DNA from: Tistrella mobilis
GTDB taxonomy: Bacteria; Pseudomonadota; Alphaproteobacteria; Tistrellales; Tistrellaceae
Reading direction: 5' to 3'
DNA: 64,000 nt
NCBI RefSeq assembly: GCF_039634785.1
Contig: NZ_JBBIAB010000012.1
Coordinates: 62,001-126,000 of the forward strand
The position numbers and the translations under genes were made by a program. Below the pieces are notes generated by a model. It was not told where the DNA came from and searched no databases. It saw nothing but the letters and a program-made list of their open reading frames with translations. This document shows positions 52,627 through 62,649 of this stretch, piece by piece. How positions within the stretch are numbered: the first letter of the stretch is position 1; every line of letters starts with the position of its first letter.

Positions 52627-54161
52627 GCTTCCGTCAGAAGATGTCCTGGCTTCATACCTGGGCCGGGCTGGTGGTCGGCTGGCTGCTGTTCGCGATCTTC
52701 CTGACCGGTACGGCCTGCTATTTCCGGCCCGAAATCTCGGCCTGGATGCACCGGCTGGCGCCGATCGCTCTGCCCGATCAACCGAGCCAGGCGCGCCTGG
52801 CGGCGGCATGGCTTCAGGCCGAAGCGCCCGATGCGGTCAGCTGGCTGATCGATTTCTCCGACGGGCGGGAACCGGTGCTGAAGGTCGCCGCCGGCCGGCC
52901 GCACGGCTATGTCGCCCAGAGGCTCGATCCGATGACCGGCGCGCCCGAGGCCGGGCCCGAGACGGTCGGCGGCGACTTCCTGTTCTATGTTCATTTCACC
53001 CTGATCATGTCCGACTGGGGCCGGATCCTGGGCCGCTATCTGGTCGGGATCTGCGCGATGATCATGGGGGTGGCGATCGTGACCGGGGTGATCGTCCACA
53101 AGCGGATCTTCAAGGACGCCTTCACCTTCCGCCCCCGTGCGGCCGCCCAGCGTGCCTGGCTGGACGGTCACAACCTGCTGGGCGTGATGTCGCTGCCCTT
53201 CCATCTGATGATCACCTGGAGCGGGCTGATCACCTTGATGCTGCTCTATATGCCCTGGGCGGTGGATGCCGGCTATCCGGGTGGACGGGCTGGTTATGCC
53301 GCCGATCTGGACGGGATCGCGGCGGCGGGGGCGCCTGCCGGACCGGCGCAGCCCGCAGCACTCACCGATCTGGGGCAGGTGGTGGCGGCGGCCAGTGCCG
53401 CATGGTCGGCCGATGGCCGCGACATCCGGGTCGGGCGGGTCGAGGTCGACCGGCCGGGCACCACGGCCGCACGGCTGACCCTGACACCCCAGGATGCCGA
53501 CCAGCTTGCCCGTCTGCCGGAGGCGCTGGTCTTCGACGGCACCACCGGCCGGTTGATCGCGGATGGCCGCGGGCAAGGCGGGGCGGCGGCCGCCGTTCAT
53601 CACACGCTGTACGGCCTGCATCTGGCGCGCTTCGCCGGGCTGCCGCTGCGCTGGCTGTTCTTCGCGGCCGGTCTTGCCGGCACGGCGATGATCGCAACCG
53701 GGCTGGTGCTCTGGTCGGTCAAACGCCGGCCGAAGACCGGCGCGGCGGGCCGCGGGCGCGGCCACCGGCTGGTCGATGCGCTCAATATCGGCTGTCTGGT
53801 CGGCCTGCCGGCGGCGATCGCCGGCCAGTTCCTGGCCAACCGCCTGTTGCCGGCCGATATCGCCGGCCGTGCGGTGCTGGAACCCGCCGCCTTCTATCTG
53901 GTCTGGCTGGCTTTTCTGCTGGCGGGGGCGTGGCGGTCCGACGGGTCAGGCTGGATGCGGGCGCTGCTCGCCGCGGCGCTGCTCTGGGCAGCGGTGCCGG
54001 TGGCGGATGTGCTGGTGACGGGCCGGGATCCGCTCGGTGCTCTGGCGGCCGGCGACCGGGTGTTCTGGGGCCTGCAGCTCGCCTGCCTCGTCATGGCGCT
54101 GGCGCTCGGCCGGCTGGCGATGATCCTCAGGGCACGCAGCCGGCGGGGAGGGGCGGCATGA
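52623..54161 (+). CDS. PepSY-associated membrane protein (PiuB-like reductase)
   Basis: 512 aa. Begins FRQKMSWLHTWAGLVVGWLLFAIFLTGT, the standard PepSY_TM opening with heme-type His in the first helix, four to six membrane helices and further His in LDGHNLLGVMSLPFHLMITWSGL and HHTLYGLHLARF. The family is thought to reduce or process ferric siderophores at the inner membrane. Overlaps both neighbours at ATGA. Confidence 0.9.
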   Translation: MSFRQKMSWLHTWAGLVVGWLLFAIFLTGTACYFRPEISAWMHRLAPIALPDQPSQARLAAAWLQAEAPDAVSWLIDFSDGREPVLKVAAGRPHGYVAQRLDPMTGAPEAGPETVGGDFLFYVHFTLIMSDWGRILGRYLVGICAMIMGVAIVTGVIVHKRIFKDAFTFRPRAAAQRAWLDGHNLLGVMSLPFHLMITWSGLITLMLLYMPWAVDAGYPGGRAGYAADLDGIAAAGAPAGPAQPAALTDLGQVVAAASAAWSADGRDIRVGRVEVDRPGTTAARLTLTPQDADQLARLPEALVFDGTTGRLIADGRGQGGAAAAVHHTLYGLHLARFAGLPLRWLFFAAGLAGTAMIATGLVLWSVKRRPKTGAAGRGRGHRLVDALNIGCLVGLPAAIAGQFLANRLLPADIAGRAVLEPAAFYLVWLAFLLAGAWRSDGSGWMRALLAAALLWAAVPVADVLVTGRDPLGALAAGDRVFWGLQLACLVMALALGRLAMILRARSRRGGAA

Positions 54162-54505
54162 TCACACTGGTGATCCTCGCCATCGGCATCTCCGCCGCCA
54201 CGGCACTCGCCCTCGCCATGACGCGCCATCACGAGCAATGCTACGGCCGCAATGCGGCGGCCCGACGGCAGCCGGTCCGGCGTCGCCTGGAAGGCTGGGG
54301 GCTGATCCTGATTGCAGCCGGCCTTGCCGTCTTTACCGACGGCTGGGGCCGCGGTCTGGTTCTGGTCGCGGGCGTGGTCGGCCTTGCCGCGCCGCTGGCA
54401 GCCGGTCTCTTCGCCTGGCGCCCGGCCTGGGCGGGGCGGGTGATCGCAGCCGGTTGGCTGGCCGTCGTGGCCGGGCTTTGCGGTCTGGTCTTCGGCTTTG
54501 CCTGA
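54158..54505 (+). CDS. DUF3325-type membrane protein
   Basis: 115 aa, three or four membrane helices, opening with an ALALAMTRHHEQCYGR segment that fits DUF3325 (ALAM.RH..qv.GR). Coupled to the PepSY gene by ATGA. Last gene of the iron operon; function unknown. Confidence 0.82.
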   Translation: MITLVILAIGISAATALALAMTRHHEQCYGRNAAARRQPVRRRLEGWGLILIAAGLAVFTDGWGRGLVLVAGVVGLAAPLAAGLFAWRPAWAGRVIAAGWLAVVAGLCGLVFGFA

Positions 54506-54524
54506 CGCCTGACGCCGGACGTGA

Positions 54525-54561
54525 AACGGCCCGCCTCTCCATCCCGGAAAGGCGGGCCGTT
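54525..54561. terminator. Bidirectional terminator between iron operon and grxD
   Basis: AACGGCCCGCCT (54525-54536) and AGGCGGGCCGTT (54550-54561) are perfect 12-base arms with a 13-base loop. Shared by converging transcripts. Confidence 0.85.
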
Positions 54562-54588
54562 CGGTCATCAGACGTCGTCAGTACCGGA

Positions 54589-54942
54589 TCAGCGCACGCC
54601 GACCTGGCGGGCGTCGATGCCCTGGCCGTTCAGGTATTCGCTGAGTTCACCGGTCTCGAACATTTCCGAGACGATGTCGCAGCCGCCCACGAACTCGCCC
54701 TTCACATAGAGCTGCGGGATGGTCGGCCAGTTCGAGTACTGCTTGATACCCTCGCGGATCCCGCCATCGGCAAGGACGTTCACGTCGCGGAAGGGCACGC
54801 CCATGTAGTTCAGCACCTGAACCACCTTGGCGGAGAAGCCGCACATCGGCCGGTCGGCGGTGCCCTTCATGAACAGCACCACGGGCTCGGCGTCGATATG
54901 GGACTGGATCTCGGCGAAAACCGGATTGGACTGGTCGGTCAT
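54589..54942 (-). CDS. grxD: Monothiol glutaredoxin Grx4
   Basis: 117 aa from ATG 54942. CGFS active site (MCGFSAKVVQVLNYMG), VLFMKGTADRP before it, and WPTIPQLYVKGEFVGGCDIV glutathione-binding region. Binds [2Fe-2S] clusters and pairs with BolA proteins; the bolA gene lies 67 bp upstream. Confidence 0.96.
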   Translation of the reverse strand: MTDQSNPVFAEIQSHIDAEPVVLFMKGTADRPMCGFSAKVVQVLNYMGVPFRDVNVLADGGIREGIKQYSNWPTIPQLYVKGEFVGGCDIVSEMFETGELSEYLNGQGIDARQVGVR

Positions 54943-55009
54943 GATATCCTCGGACCTTGAAGGCATTCATTCCTGGACGCCGGCCCTCTGGCGCGGCCGG
55001 CGGCCCGCC

Positions 55010-55246
55010 TCAATCGGCGGGGGCGGAGGTCTGGAGGGCAAGGGCATGGAGCACGCCGCCCATGCGGCCCTGCAGCGCCTGATAGACCATCTGGTGCTGC
55101 TGCACGCGCGTCTTGCCCTTGAAGGCCGAAGAGACCACCCGCGCCGCATAATGATCACCGTCGCCGGCGAGGTCTTCGACCAGCACCTCGGCATCCGGCA
55201 GGGCGTCCTTGATCAGGCGCTCGATCTCGTTCTGGTCCATCGGCAT
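55010..55246 (-). CDS. bolA: BolA-family protein
   Basis: 78 aa from ATG 55246 (55240 and 55264 possible). BolA fold with DGDHYAARVVSSAFKGKTRVQQHQMVYQAL; His in the HxxL/VYQAL region is the usual cluster ligand. Partner of Grx4 in Fe-S trafficking. Follows purL by 79 bp. Confidence 0.92.
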   Translation of the reverse strand: MPMDQNEIERLIKDALPDAEVLVEDLAGDGDHYAARVVSSAFKGKTRVQQHQMVYQALQGRMGGVLHALALQTSAPAD

Positions 55247-55325
55247 CCGCGTCTCTCCCGTCACACGCGATCTTTGTGTCGCTGAACCGCGCCCCGGGGT
55301 CGCCGGAGCGCGGTCCCGCCGGTGA

Positions 55326-57533
55326 TCAGGCCGGCGTCGACATCAACCCCGGCAGCCATCCCTCGTGGGCGCTGCGCAGCGTCTCCAAGGATATCGTGCC
55401 GGCCCCGGTCAGAGTCAATTCGGTGCCGCCGGTCACGCCGATCTGAGCGGCCGGCACGCCGGTCACCCAGGCCTGGGCGATGACGGCATCGGCCGCGGCC
55501 GCCGGGGCGGCGATCACATAGCGGCCCTGATCCTCGCCGAAGGCCCAGGCGAGCGGCGCCTGGAAGGCCGGCGGATCGATCTTCGCACCGATGCCCGAGG
55601 CCAGCGCCATCTCGGCCAGCGCCACCATCAGGCCGCCGTCGGAGACGTCGTGGACGGTGCTGATCAGCCCTTCCGAGATCAGCGTGCGGACAAAATCGCC
55701 GTTGCGGCGCTCCACCGACAGATCGACCGGCGGGGTTTCGCCGTCCTCGCGGCCCAGAACCTCGCGCAGATAGAGCGACTGGCCCAGATGGCCGCGGGTT
55801 TCGCCGATCACGATGATCGCGTGATCCTGGCCCTTGAAGGCGATGTCGGCCCGGCGCGAGACGTCGGCGATCAGGCCCACGCCGCCCACGGCCGGGGTCG
55901 GCAGGATGCCGGTGCCCTGGGTTTCGTTGTAGAGCGAGACATTGCCCGAGACGACCGGGAAGTTCAGCGCCCGGCAGGCTTCGGCCATGCCCTGGATGCA
56001 GCCGACCAGCTGGCCCATGATCTCGGGCTTTTCGGGGTTGCCGAAATTCAGGCAGTCGGTGATGGCCAGCGGCTTCGCACCCGTGGCGGTCAGGTTGCGC
56101 CAGGTCTCGGCGATCGCCTGACGGCCACCCTGATAGGGATCGGCATAGCAGTAGCGCGGCGTGACGTCGGTGGTGATCGCCACCGCCTTCTGGGTGCCGT
56201 GGATGCGCACCACCGCCGCATCGCCGCCGGGGCGGCCGACGGTGTCGCCCATCACCATGTGGTCGTACTGTTCCCAGATCCAGCGCCGGGAGGCGAGATC
56301 GGGCGAGCCCATCAGCTTTTCCAGCGTCGGCAGCACGGTGTCCAGATCGTCGCGGCCGCGGGGCAGCACGATCGGCCGGCGCTGGGGCGTGGGCGTCCAC
56401 GGGCGGTCATATTCCGGGCTGCCATTGGCCAGCGGCTTGATCGGCAGATCGCCGGCCACGGCATCGTGGAACTTCAGCACCATGCGGCCGGTATCGGTCA
56501 CCTTGCCGATGACGGCGAAATCCAGCTCCCACTTCTCGAAAACCCGCCGGGCCTCGTCCTCGCGGCCGGGCTTCAGCACCATGAGCATGCGCTCCTGGCT
56601 TTCCGACAGCATCAGCTCGTAGGGCGTCATGCCCACTTCGCGGGTCGGCACCTTGTCGAGCCACAGCTCGATGCCGGCATCGCCCTTGTCGGCCATCTCG
56701 AACGACGACGAGGTCAGGCCCGCTGCACCCATGTCCTGGATGGCGACGATGGCGTCCGACTTCATCAGCTCCAGGCAGGCCTCGATCAGCAGCTTTTCGG
56801 TGAAGGGGTCGCCCACCTGCACCGTCGGCCGCTTCTGCTCGGCATCCTCGCCGAATTCGGCCGAGGCCATCGAGGCGCCGTGGATGCCGTCGCGGCCGGT
56901 CTTGGAGCCGACATAGACCACCGGGTTGCCGATGCCGGCGGCGGCCGAATAGAAGATCTTGTCGGCATCCGCCAGGCCCACGCACATGGCGTTGACCAGG
57001 ATGTTGCCGTTATAGGCCGGGTGGAAATCGGTCTCACCACCCACCGTCGGCACGCCGACGCAGTTGCCGTAGCCGCCGATGCCCGACACCACGCCCGAAA
57101 TCAGGTGCTTCATCTTCGGATGCGACGGATCGCCGAAGCGCAGTGCGTTCATCATCGCGATCGGCCGCGCACCCATGGTGAACACGTCGCGCAGAATGCC
57201 GCCCACACCCGTCGCCGCGCCCTGATAGGGCTCGATATAGGACGGGTGGTTGTGGCTCTCCATCTTGAAGATGATCGCCTGGCCGTCGCCGATATCGACG
57301 ACACCGGCATTCTCGCCGGGGCCGCAGATCACCCAGGGGGCGGTGGTCGGCAGGGTCTTCAGCCACTTCTTCGACGACTTGTACGAGCAGTGCTCGCTCC
57401 ACATCGCCGAGAAGATGCCGAGTTCGACCAGGTTGGGCTCGCGGCCCATGATCTGGCGGATCCGCTTGTATTCGTCGCGGGTCAGCCCGTGCTCGGCGAC
57501 GATCTCGGGGGTGATCTTGGTTTCGGCCGTCAT
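55326..57533 (-). CDS. purL: Phosphoribosylformylglycinamidine synthase subunit PurL
   Basis: 735 aa, the small-type PurL found with separate PurQ and Pur[19 protein letters not shown] at the N-terminus, [16 protein letters not shown], the [10 protein letters not shown]-type ATP segment ([13 protein letters not shown]), and two AIR-synthase-like halves. ATP-dependent amidation of FGAR in the fourth purine step. Confidence 0.97.
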   Translation of the reverse strand: MTAETKITPEIVAEHGLTRDEYKRIRQIMGREPNLVELGIFSAMWSEHCSYKSSKKWLKTLPTTAPWVICGPGENAGVVDIGDGQAIIFKMESHNHPSYIEPYQGAATGVGGILRDVFTMGARPIAMMNALRFGDPSHPKMKHLISGVVSGIGGYGNCVGVPTVGGETDFHPAYNGNILVNAMCVGLADADKIFYSAAAGIGNPVVYVGSKTGRDGIHGASMASAEFGEDAEQKRPTVQVGDPFTEKLLIEACLELMKSDAIVAIQDMGAAGLTSSSFEMADKGDAGIELWLDKVPTREVGMTPYELMLSESQERMLMVLKPGREDEARRVFEKWELDFAVIGKVTDTGRMVLKFHDAVAGDLPIKPLANGSPEYDRPWTPTPQRRPIVLPRGRDDLDTVLPTLEKLMGSPDLASRRWIWEQYDHMVMGDTVGRPGGDAAVVRIHGTQKAVAITTDVTPRYCYADPYQGGRQAIAETWRNLTATGAKPLAITDCLNFGNPEKPEIMGQLVGCIQGMAEACRALNFPVVSGNVSLYNETQGTGILPTPAVGGVGLIADVSRRADIAFKGQDHAIIVIGETRGHLGQSLYLREVLGREDGETPPVDLSVERRNGDFVRTLISEGLISTVHDVSDGGLMVALAEMALASGIGAKIDPPAFQAPLAWAFGEDQGRYVIAAPAAAADAVIAQAWVTGVPAAQIGVTGGTELTLTGAGTISLETLRSAHEGWLPGLMSTPA

Positions 57534-57610
57534 CGGTCGCGATTCCCGTCAGTCTCGGAAACTTGGGGCCCGGCCATGCCGGGCTTCGGAGGCTGGAACT
57601 CCGGGGCGGT

Positions 57611-58300
57611 TCAGGAGAGCCCGCCCAGCAGCGAGCGGAACATCTGAGCCCCGTCGGTGCCGCCCAGCGCCGGGTCGGCCAGACGTTCGGGATGCGGCAT
57701 CAGCCCCATCACATTGCGCGCCTCGTTGTAGACGCCGGCAATGTTGCGGGCCGAGCCGTTGGGGTTCGCCGCCCCGGTCGGGTTGCCGCCGGCATCGACA
57801 TAGCGGAAGGCGACCAGGCCTTCGCCCTCGATCCGCGCCAGCGTCTCGTCGTCGGCGAAATAATTGCCCTGGTGATGGGCGACCGGGAACCGCACGACCG
57901 CGCCCTGCTCATAGCCCGCGGTGAAGGGCGTGTCGTTGCGCTCCACCTTCAGCAGCACGTCGCGGCAGACGAATTTCAGGCCGGCATTGGTCATCAGCGC
58001 GCCCGGCAGCAGCCCGGCCTCGATGGCGATCTGGAAGCCGTTGCAGATGGCGAGCACCCGGGTGCCCTTTGCGGCGGCGGCCTTCACCTGCGCCATGATC
58101 GGCGAATTCGCGGCGATCGCGCCCGAGCGCAGATAGTCGCCATAGGAAAAACCACCCGGAAGGACGATCAGATCGACCTTGGGCAGTTCATCGGCACGGT
58201 GCCAGACCATGTGCGGCGCACGGCCCAGCGCCGCCTCGACGGAAACGGCCACGTCGCGGTCGCAGTTCGAGCCGGGAAAGACGATGACGGCGGCATCCAC
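57611..58300 (-). CDS. purQ: Phosphoribosylformylglycinamidine synthase subunit PurQ
   Basis: 229 aa from GTG 58300, which yields the normal N-terminus ([15 protein letters not shown]); an ATG at 58348 would add 16 residues. Class I glutaminase: [14 protein letters not shown], nucleophile Cys in LAICNGFQ, and the His-Glu pair in GLMPHPERL. Supplies ammonia to PurL. Confidence 0.94.
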   Translation of the reverse strand: MDAAVIVFPGSNCDRDVAVSVEAALGRAPHMVWHRADELPKVDLIVLPGGFSYGDYLRSGAIAANSPIMAQVKAAAAKGTRVLAICNGFQIAIEAGLLPGALMTNAGLKFVCRDVLLKVERNDTPFTAGYEQGAVVRFPVAHHQGNYFADDETLARIEGEGLVAFRYVDAGGNPTGAANPNGSARNIAGVYNEARNVMGLMPHPERLADPALGGTDGAQMFRSLLGGLS

Positions 58301-58385
58301 GGGCTTGGATTCCCTGATTTCGGATCGGGTCGGCAGGGGCTGAAACATCGCCGGCCCGGGCGGGTGGCCCGGGCCGGCGGCGGGA

Positions 58386-58628
58386 TCAGTCCGCGATCTC
58401 GATCGCGTAGTTCTCGACCACGGTGTTGGCGAGCAGGCGCTCGCACATCTCGGCGACGCGGCTGCGGGCGGTCGCCGCATCGGCGGCGTCGACGTCCAGC
58501 TCGATATACTTGCCGAGACGAACCTCGCCCGCTTCGGCATAGCCGAGGCCGTGGAGCGCGTTGGCGATGGCCTTGCCCTGCGGGTCGAGCACGCCGGGCT
58601 TCAGGGTCACGTGAACGCGGGCCTTCAT
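58386..58628 (-). CDS. purS: Phosphoribosylformylglycinamidine synthase subunit PurS
   Basis: 80 aa: [32 protein letters not shown], then [18 protein letters not shown], a complete PurS. Two ATGs in tandem (58631 and 58628); the second has the better spacing from GAGGA. Overlaps the purC stop. Confidence 0.95.
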   Translation of the reverse strand: MKARVHVTLKPGVLDPQGKAIANALHGLGYAEAGEVRLGKYIELDVDAADAATARSRVAEMCERLLANTVVENYAIEIAD

Positions 58629-59398
58629 CATGCGTCCTCCTCGGTCGGGGTCTCGGCCGTGTCGCGACCCGGATCCTCGGGCAGGATGCCGAGCCGGCGG
58701 GCGACCTCCTGATAGGCTTCCTCGACGCGGCCCATATCGCGGCGGAACCGGTCCTTGTCGAGCTTCTCGTTGGTCTTGACGTCCCAGAGCCGGCAGTTGT
58801 CGGGGCTGATCTCGTCGGCCAGGATGATCATGTCCTGGTCCTCGTCGAAGACCCGGCCGAATTCCAGCTTGAAGTCGACCAGCTTGAGGCCGATGCCGAG
58901 GAACAGGCCCGACAGGAAGTCGTTGACCCGGATCGACATGTTCAGGATTTCGTCGATCTCGGGGATCGTGGCCCAGCCGAAGGCGGTGATGTGCTCTTCG
59001 GTCACCATCGGATCGTTCAGATGGTCGGCCTTGTAGTAGTATTCGACGATCGAGCGCGGCAGCCGCTCACCCTCTTCGAGGCCGAGGCGGGTGGCGAGCG
59101 AACCGGCGGCGACGTTGCGGACCACCACCTCGATCGGGATGATCTCGACCTGCCGCACCAGCTGCTCACGCATGTTCAGGCGCTTGATGAAGTGGGTCGG
59201 CACGCCGATTTCGGCCAGCCGGGTCATCAGGTATTCGGAGATGCGGTTGTTCAGCACCCCCTTGCCGGTGATGACACCCTTCTTCTTGTTGTTGAAGGCG
59301 GTCGCGTCGTCCTTGAAGTACTGGATCACGGTGCCGGGCTCCGGACCCTCGAACAGGATCTTGGCCTTGCCTTCGTAGATGCGCCTGCGGCGGGACAT
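58628..59398 (-). CDS. purC: SAICAR synthase
   Basis: 256 aa from ATG 59398. [33 protein letters not shown], and [10 protein letters not shown]-like motif with the catalytic Asp region ([13 protein letters not shown]). Joins aspartate to CAIR. The longer frame to 59734 is a non-coding extension. First gene of purC-S-Q-L-bolA-grxD. Confidence 0.96.
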   Translation of the reverse strand: MSRRRRIYEGKAKILFEGPEPGTVIQYFKDDATAFNNKKKGVITGKGVLNNRISEYLMTRLAEIGVPTHFIKRLNMREQLVRQVEIIPIEVVVRNVAAGSLATRLGLEEGERLPRSIVEYYYKADHLNDPMVTEEHITAFGWATIPEIDEILNMSIRVNDFLSGLFLGIGLKLVDFKLEFGRVFDEDQDMIILADEISPDNCRLWDVKTNEKLDKDRFRRDMGRVEEAYQEVARRLGILPEDPGRDTAETPTEEDA

Positions 59399-59751
59399 GG
59401 GCGTCCTCCGGGGAGTTCGGACGGGCGGTACGCCGTCGACGGGTCCGCACAGCCGGGGATCGACCCGGGAGCGTCGGATCTCGACGAGCTGAGCCCAGGT
59501 CCGTGAGCAAATCGGGTCCATGAGCAAATCAGTCGGGCCGGGCCGACTGGGCGGTCGGTCCGGCGCGCGCGAAACATAGACAATCCGCTCCGCCAAGACA
59601 ACGGCTTCCGACGCGACCCGGCCATGCGGTTTCGCCCGCTGCGCGAGCCTGGCAGGCCTGCCCCGGCAGGCCCGGCGGACTCTGCGCTCGCGATTGTCAT
59701 GCTGCAGGTGCACACTGCCGTTTAGCAGATGCAACCACGGAGTCGCTTCAG
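59399..59751. promoter_or_regulatory. Divergent promoter region purC/fabI
   Basis: 353 bp without a gene. On the minus strand TTGTCT (complement of 59596-59601), 17 bp, TATGTT (complement of 59573-59578) forms a sigma70-like purC promoter with a leader of about 170 nt. No clear fabI promoter hexamers were picked. A direct repeat AGCAAATC/GAGCAAATC near 59505-59530 is present. Confidence 0.45.
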
Positions 59752-60534
59752 ATGACCACCACCGCCGTCCCCGGGCCGCTGGCCGGCCGCAAGGGCCTGA
59801 TCGCCGGCATCGCCAACGAGCATTCGATCGCCTGGGGCTGCGCGAAGGCGTTTCGGGCGCTGGGCGCGGATCTGGCCATCACCTATCTGAACGACAAGGC
59901 GCGCCCGCATGTCGAGCCGCTGGCGCGCGAGGTGGATGCCCAGCTGCTGCTGCCGCTGGATCTGCGGGTCGACGGCGCAGTGGAAGCGGTGTTCGAACAG
60001 GTCGAGGCCGATTGGGGCCAGCTCGATTTCCTGGTCCATTCGATCGCCTTTGCGCCGGTCGAGGATCTGCACGGCCGGCTGACCGACTGTTCCAAGGCGG
60101 GTTTTCTGCAGGCGATGGACGTGTCCTGCTGGTCGTTCATCCGCATGGCGAAACTGGCCGAGCCGCTGATGAAACAAGGCGGCACCCTGGTCTGCATGAG
60201 CTATTTCGGCGCCCAGATGGTGGTCGACCATTACAACGTCATGGGCCCGGTCAAGGCGGCGCTTGAATGCGCGGTCCGTTATCTGGCGGCTGAACTCGGG
60301 CCCAAGGGCATCCGCGTCCATGCGGTGTCGCCCGGGCCGCTGGCCACCCGCGCGGCCTCGGGGCTGACCGGGTTCGACGATCTTCTGGCCAAGGCCCATG
60401 AAAAGGCGCCGATCTCGTCGCTGCTGTCGATCGAGGATGTGGGGGCCGCGACCGCGCATCTCGCCACCGACGCCGCCCGGCTGATGACCGGCCAGACCCT
60501 GTTCGTCGATGGCGGCTACCATATCATCGACTGA
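59752..60534 (+). CDS. fabI: Enoyl-ACP reductase FabI
   Basis: 260 aa short-chain reductase of the enoyl-ACP type. Glycine-rich [11 protein letters not shown] (NADH site), [12 protein letters not shown], and the catalytic Tyr-(6)-Lys spacing in [12 protein letters not shown], with [11 protein letters not shown] instead of the usual GPIRTLAASGI. It completes fatty-acid elongation. Several paralogues are common in these genomes, so it may not be the only one. Confidence 0.93.
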   Translation: MTTTAVPGPLAGRKGLIAGIANEHSIAWGCAKAFRALGADLAITYLNDKARPHVEPLAREVDAQLLLPLDLRVDGAVEAVFEQVEADWGQLDFLVHSIAFAPVEDLHGRLTDCSKAGFLQAMDVSCWSFIRMAKLAEPLMKQGGTLVCMSYFGAQMVVDHYNVMGPVKAALECAVRYLAAELGPKGIRVHAVSPGPLATRAASGLTGFDDLLAKAHEKAPISSLLSIEDVGAATAHLATDAARLMTGQTLFVDGGYHIID

Positions 60535-60706
60535 GCGGCCATATGATCGGGAGGATACCGGCCGGTTGCGCTAGGCATGGCCGCCCGCTGCTGGTATGAG
60601 AGGGGGCGACGGGGCCGTCGCGCCGCGAGATGGCAAACGCTGCCGCGGCAGACTGGCCGGAGCCGGGTCCGCACCACCGATCAGGTTTTGCAGGAGTAGT
60701 CCAGCG

Positions 60707-61024
60707 ATGAGCACCTTCGACAACCGCGAGCGCGCCGAAGAAAACCGCTTCGCCCACGACCAGGAACTGGCCTTCAAGGCCCGCGTGAAGCGCGCCCGGC
60801 TGCTCGCCGCCTGGGCCGGGCCGCAGATCGGCCGCACCGACATCGCCGCCTATGGCGACGAGCTGATCGATGCCGACATGAAGGAGCCGGGCGACGAGGA
60901 CATCATCGCCCGTCTGCTGGCCGATTTCGCCGCCGCGAATGTCGAGACCTCGCGCCATGTCGTCGAGATCCAGCTTCAGCGCCTGGGCGAGGAAGCCAAG
61001 GCGGCGGTGCTCGCCCAGGGCTGA
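60707..61024 (+). CDS. DUF1476 protein, F1-ATPase zeta-type inhibitor
   Basis: 105 aa. FDNRERAEENRFAHDQELAFKARVKRARLLAAWA is the hallmark of the alphaproteobacterial zeta subunit, which blocks ATP hydrolysis by F1. The N-terminal segment acts as the inhibitory helix in Paracoccus. CAGGAG precedes the ATG. Near purC in many alphaproteobacteria. Confidence 0.93.
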   Translation: MSTFDNRERAEENRFAHDQELAFKARVKRARLLAAWAGPQIGRTDIAAYGDELIDADMKEPGDEDIIARLLADFAAANVETSRHVVEIQLQRLGEEAKAAVLAQG

Positions 61025-61053
61025 TCGCCCGGGCACCGAGACCGACTTCAGCG

Positions 61054-61085
61054 AACCCGCCCGGGCCCGGCCCTGGCGGGTTTTC
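61054..61085 (+). terminator. Terminator after the zeta-inhibitor gene
   Basis: AACCCGCC (61054-61061) and GGCGGGTT (61075-61082) with T-run; the 13-base loop has extra GGGCC/GGCCC pairing. Confidence 0.8.
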
Positions 61086-61108
61086 TGCATTCGGGGAGAG
61101 GGGCTGCG

Positions 61109-61948
61109 TCAGATGGTGAGCAGGGCGAAGTCTTCCGAAAGCCCTTCCTCGGGATAGCCCCACTGGCGGGCGACCACGCGGGTCCGGCCGACCCGGTAAT
61201 CGACATCGTGATGGGTGTGGCCATGCAGCCAGAGCGCCGGCTCATGCGCCTGCATCAGATCGGTCATGTCCGAGACGAAGGCGGGGGAGAGGGGGCTGCC
61301 CGCGAAGCGTTCGGCCACCGAAGCCGCCGCGGGCCCGTGATGGGTGACGACCACGGTCGCCGACGGATCCGAGGCGGCGAGTTCCCGCGCCAGCCAGGCC
61401 CGGAAATCCAGATGCAGGCCGCGGGCATCTTCCGGGCTGAACGGGCGGTCGCCCTCGCGGATGCGCTGATGGTCGTAGAGCACCTGGCCCGCCAGATCCA
61501 TGGCCGTGCCGGCGGCGGCATCGCCATAGAGCCGGTAATCGGTCCAGGCCGTGCCGCCCAGAATGCGGACCCGGCGGTCCCGGGCGTCGATGTCGATCGC
61601 ATCACCGTCCAGCACGCGCAGATTGCCGGCGGCCGTCGCCGCCCGGCGCATGTCCCGGATCAGCGGCGCCCGGTCATGGCCGTAGAATTCGTGATTGCCC
61701 GGGATATAGAGCACCGGCAGATCGCCGAAATTCCGGCCGGCCCAGTCGATCCCGCCGGTACCGTTGGCGATGTCGCCGGCCAGGATCACGAGATCGGCCC
61801 CGGCATCCCGTGCGGCATCGGCCGTCCGGCGCCCCAGATCGTCGATCGCCGCCAGGGCGGCCTCCGGTTCCAGGCCGGCGCGTTCCAGCCGTCGGCGCCT
61901 GACGTCGAGATGAAGGTCCGAGAGAAGGGCGAGGCGGAGATCGGTCAT
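61109..61948 (-). CDS. Metallophosphoesterase
   Basis: 279 aa calcineurin-like phosphoesterase. Metal motifs in order: SDLHLD (10-15), GDIANG, GNHEFYGHD, THHGP and HGHTHHDVDYRVG. Complete dinuclear centre. Substrate unknown (nucleotide, cyclic nucleotide or phosphoprotein are family options). The ATG at 61948 lacks a clear Shine-Dalgarno. Standalone. Confidence 0.92.
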   Translation of the reverse strand: MTDLRLALLSDLHLDVRRRRLERAGLEPEAALAAIDDLGRRTADAARDAGADLVILAGDIANGTGGIDWAGRNFGDLPVLYIPGNHEFYGHDRAPLIRDMRRAATAAGNLRVLDGDAIDIDARDRRVRILGGTAWTDYRLYGDAAAGTAMDLAGQVLYDHQRIREGDRPFSPEDARGLHLDFRAWLARELAASDPSATVVVTHHGPAAASVAERFAGSPLSPAFVSDMTDLMQAHEPALWLHGHTHHDVDYRVGRTRVVARQWGYPEEGLSEDFALLTI

Positions 61949-62122
61949 GGGGGGAGAACTCGCATGGGGTCGATGATGGCATATCATAACATGACGCGGC
62001 GGACGGGCCGATGACACAGCCTGTACGGGACGGGAATTCGCGGATCGTTCGAAAGAATTGACGCCTTGATCCCGTATGATAGCGTGTGCGGAGAGAGTTA
62101 CCTTTCCCGAGTGCCCCGCCTC

Positions 62123-62584
62123 ATGGACACCTTCAATCTCCAGACTTTCGAAACCTTGGTCGAGACTCACGACTACGGGTTTCACAAGAGCATCCCGATC
62201 GAGACCCTGGCCGAGTGGCTGGAGATGGAGTATCGCGAGGCGCTCGAGACCGCCAAGCGGATCGAGGCGCTGACCGACTGGCAGCTGGTGATCGGCCGCC
62301 GTGGCCAGAAGACCCGGCTGGTGAAGCGCGATGCCGCCGCGATCGCGGCCGAGCCGCAGACGGTCGCCGCTTCTGACGCGGCAGCGCCGGCCCAGCCCTT
62401 CTATGCCGTCCGCACCCGCACCGGCGGCCCCCGCACGACCGAGACGGTCGAGGTCTATTTCCCGATCCGCCTCGGCCAGAACGTCGCGCTGCGCCTGCCG
62501 GCCGATGTGACGCGCGAGGAGCTGGACCGTTTCGCGCTGTTTCTGAAGAGCCTGCCGGTCCGCGAACCTCTCAACGACGACTGA
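62123..62584 (+). CDS. Unrecognised protein with a helical N-terminal domain
   Basis: 153 aa from ATG 62123. N-terminal 65 residues look like a winged-helix or coiled helix pair (HKSIPIETLAEWLEMEYREAL, RIEALTDWQLVIGRRGQ); then an Ala-rich linker (72-95) and a C-terminal piece with TETVEVYFPIRLGQNVALRLP then DVTREELDRFALFLKSLPV. No family assigned. Its own terminator follows, and codon use is normal for the genome. Confidence 0.75.
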   Translation: MDTFNLQTFETLVETHDYGFHKSIPIETLAEWLEMEYREALETAKRIEALTDWQLVIGRRGQKTRLVKRDAAAIAAEPQTVAASDAAAPAQPFYAVRTRTGGPRTTETVEVYFPIRLGQNVALRLPADVTREELDRFALFLKSLPVREPLNDD

Positions 62585-62592
62585 CGCATGAA

Positions 62593-62622
62593 AAAACCCC
62601 GCAGCAGCTGCCGCGGGGTTTT
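62593..62622. terminator. Bidirectional terminator between 62584 and purB
   Basis: AAAACCCCGC and GCGGGGTTTT, perfect ten-base arms with a ten-base loop; A-run and T-run on both sides serve the two converging genes. Confidence 0.93.
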
Positions 62623-62649
62623 CTCTGACGTCTGGTGTCGTGGTCGGGA

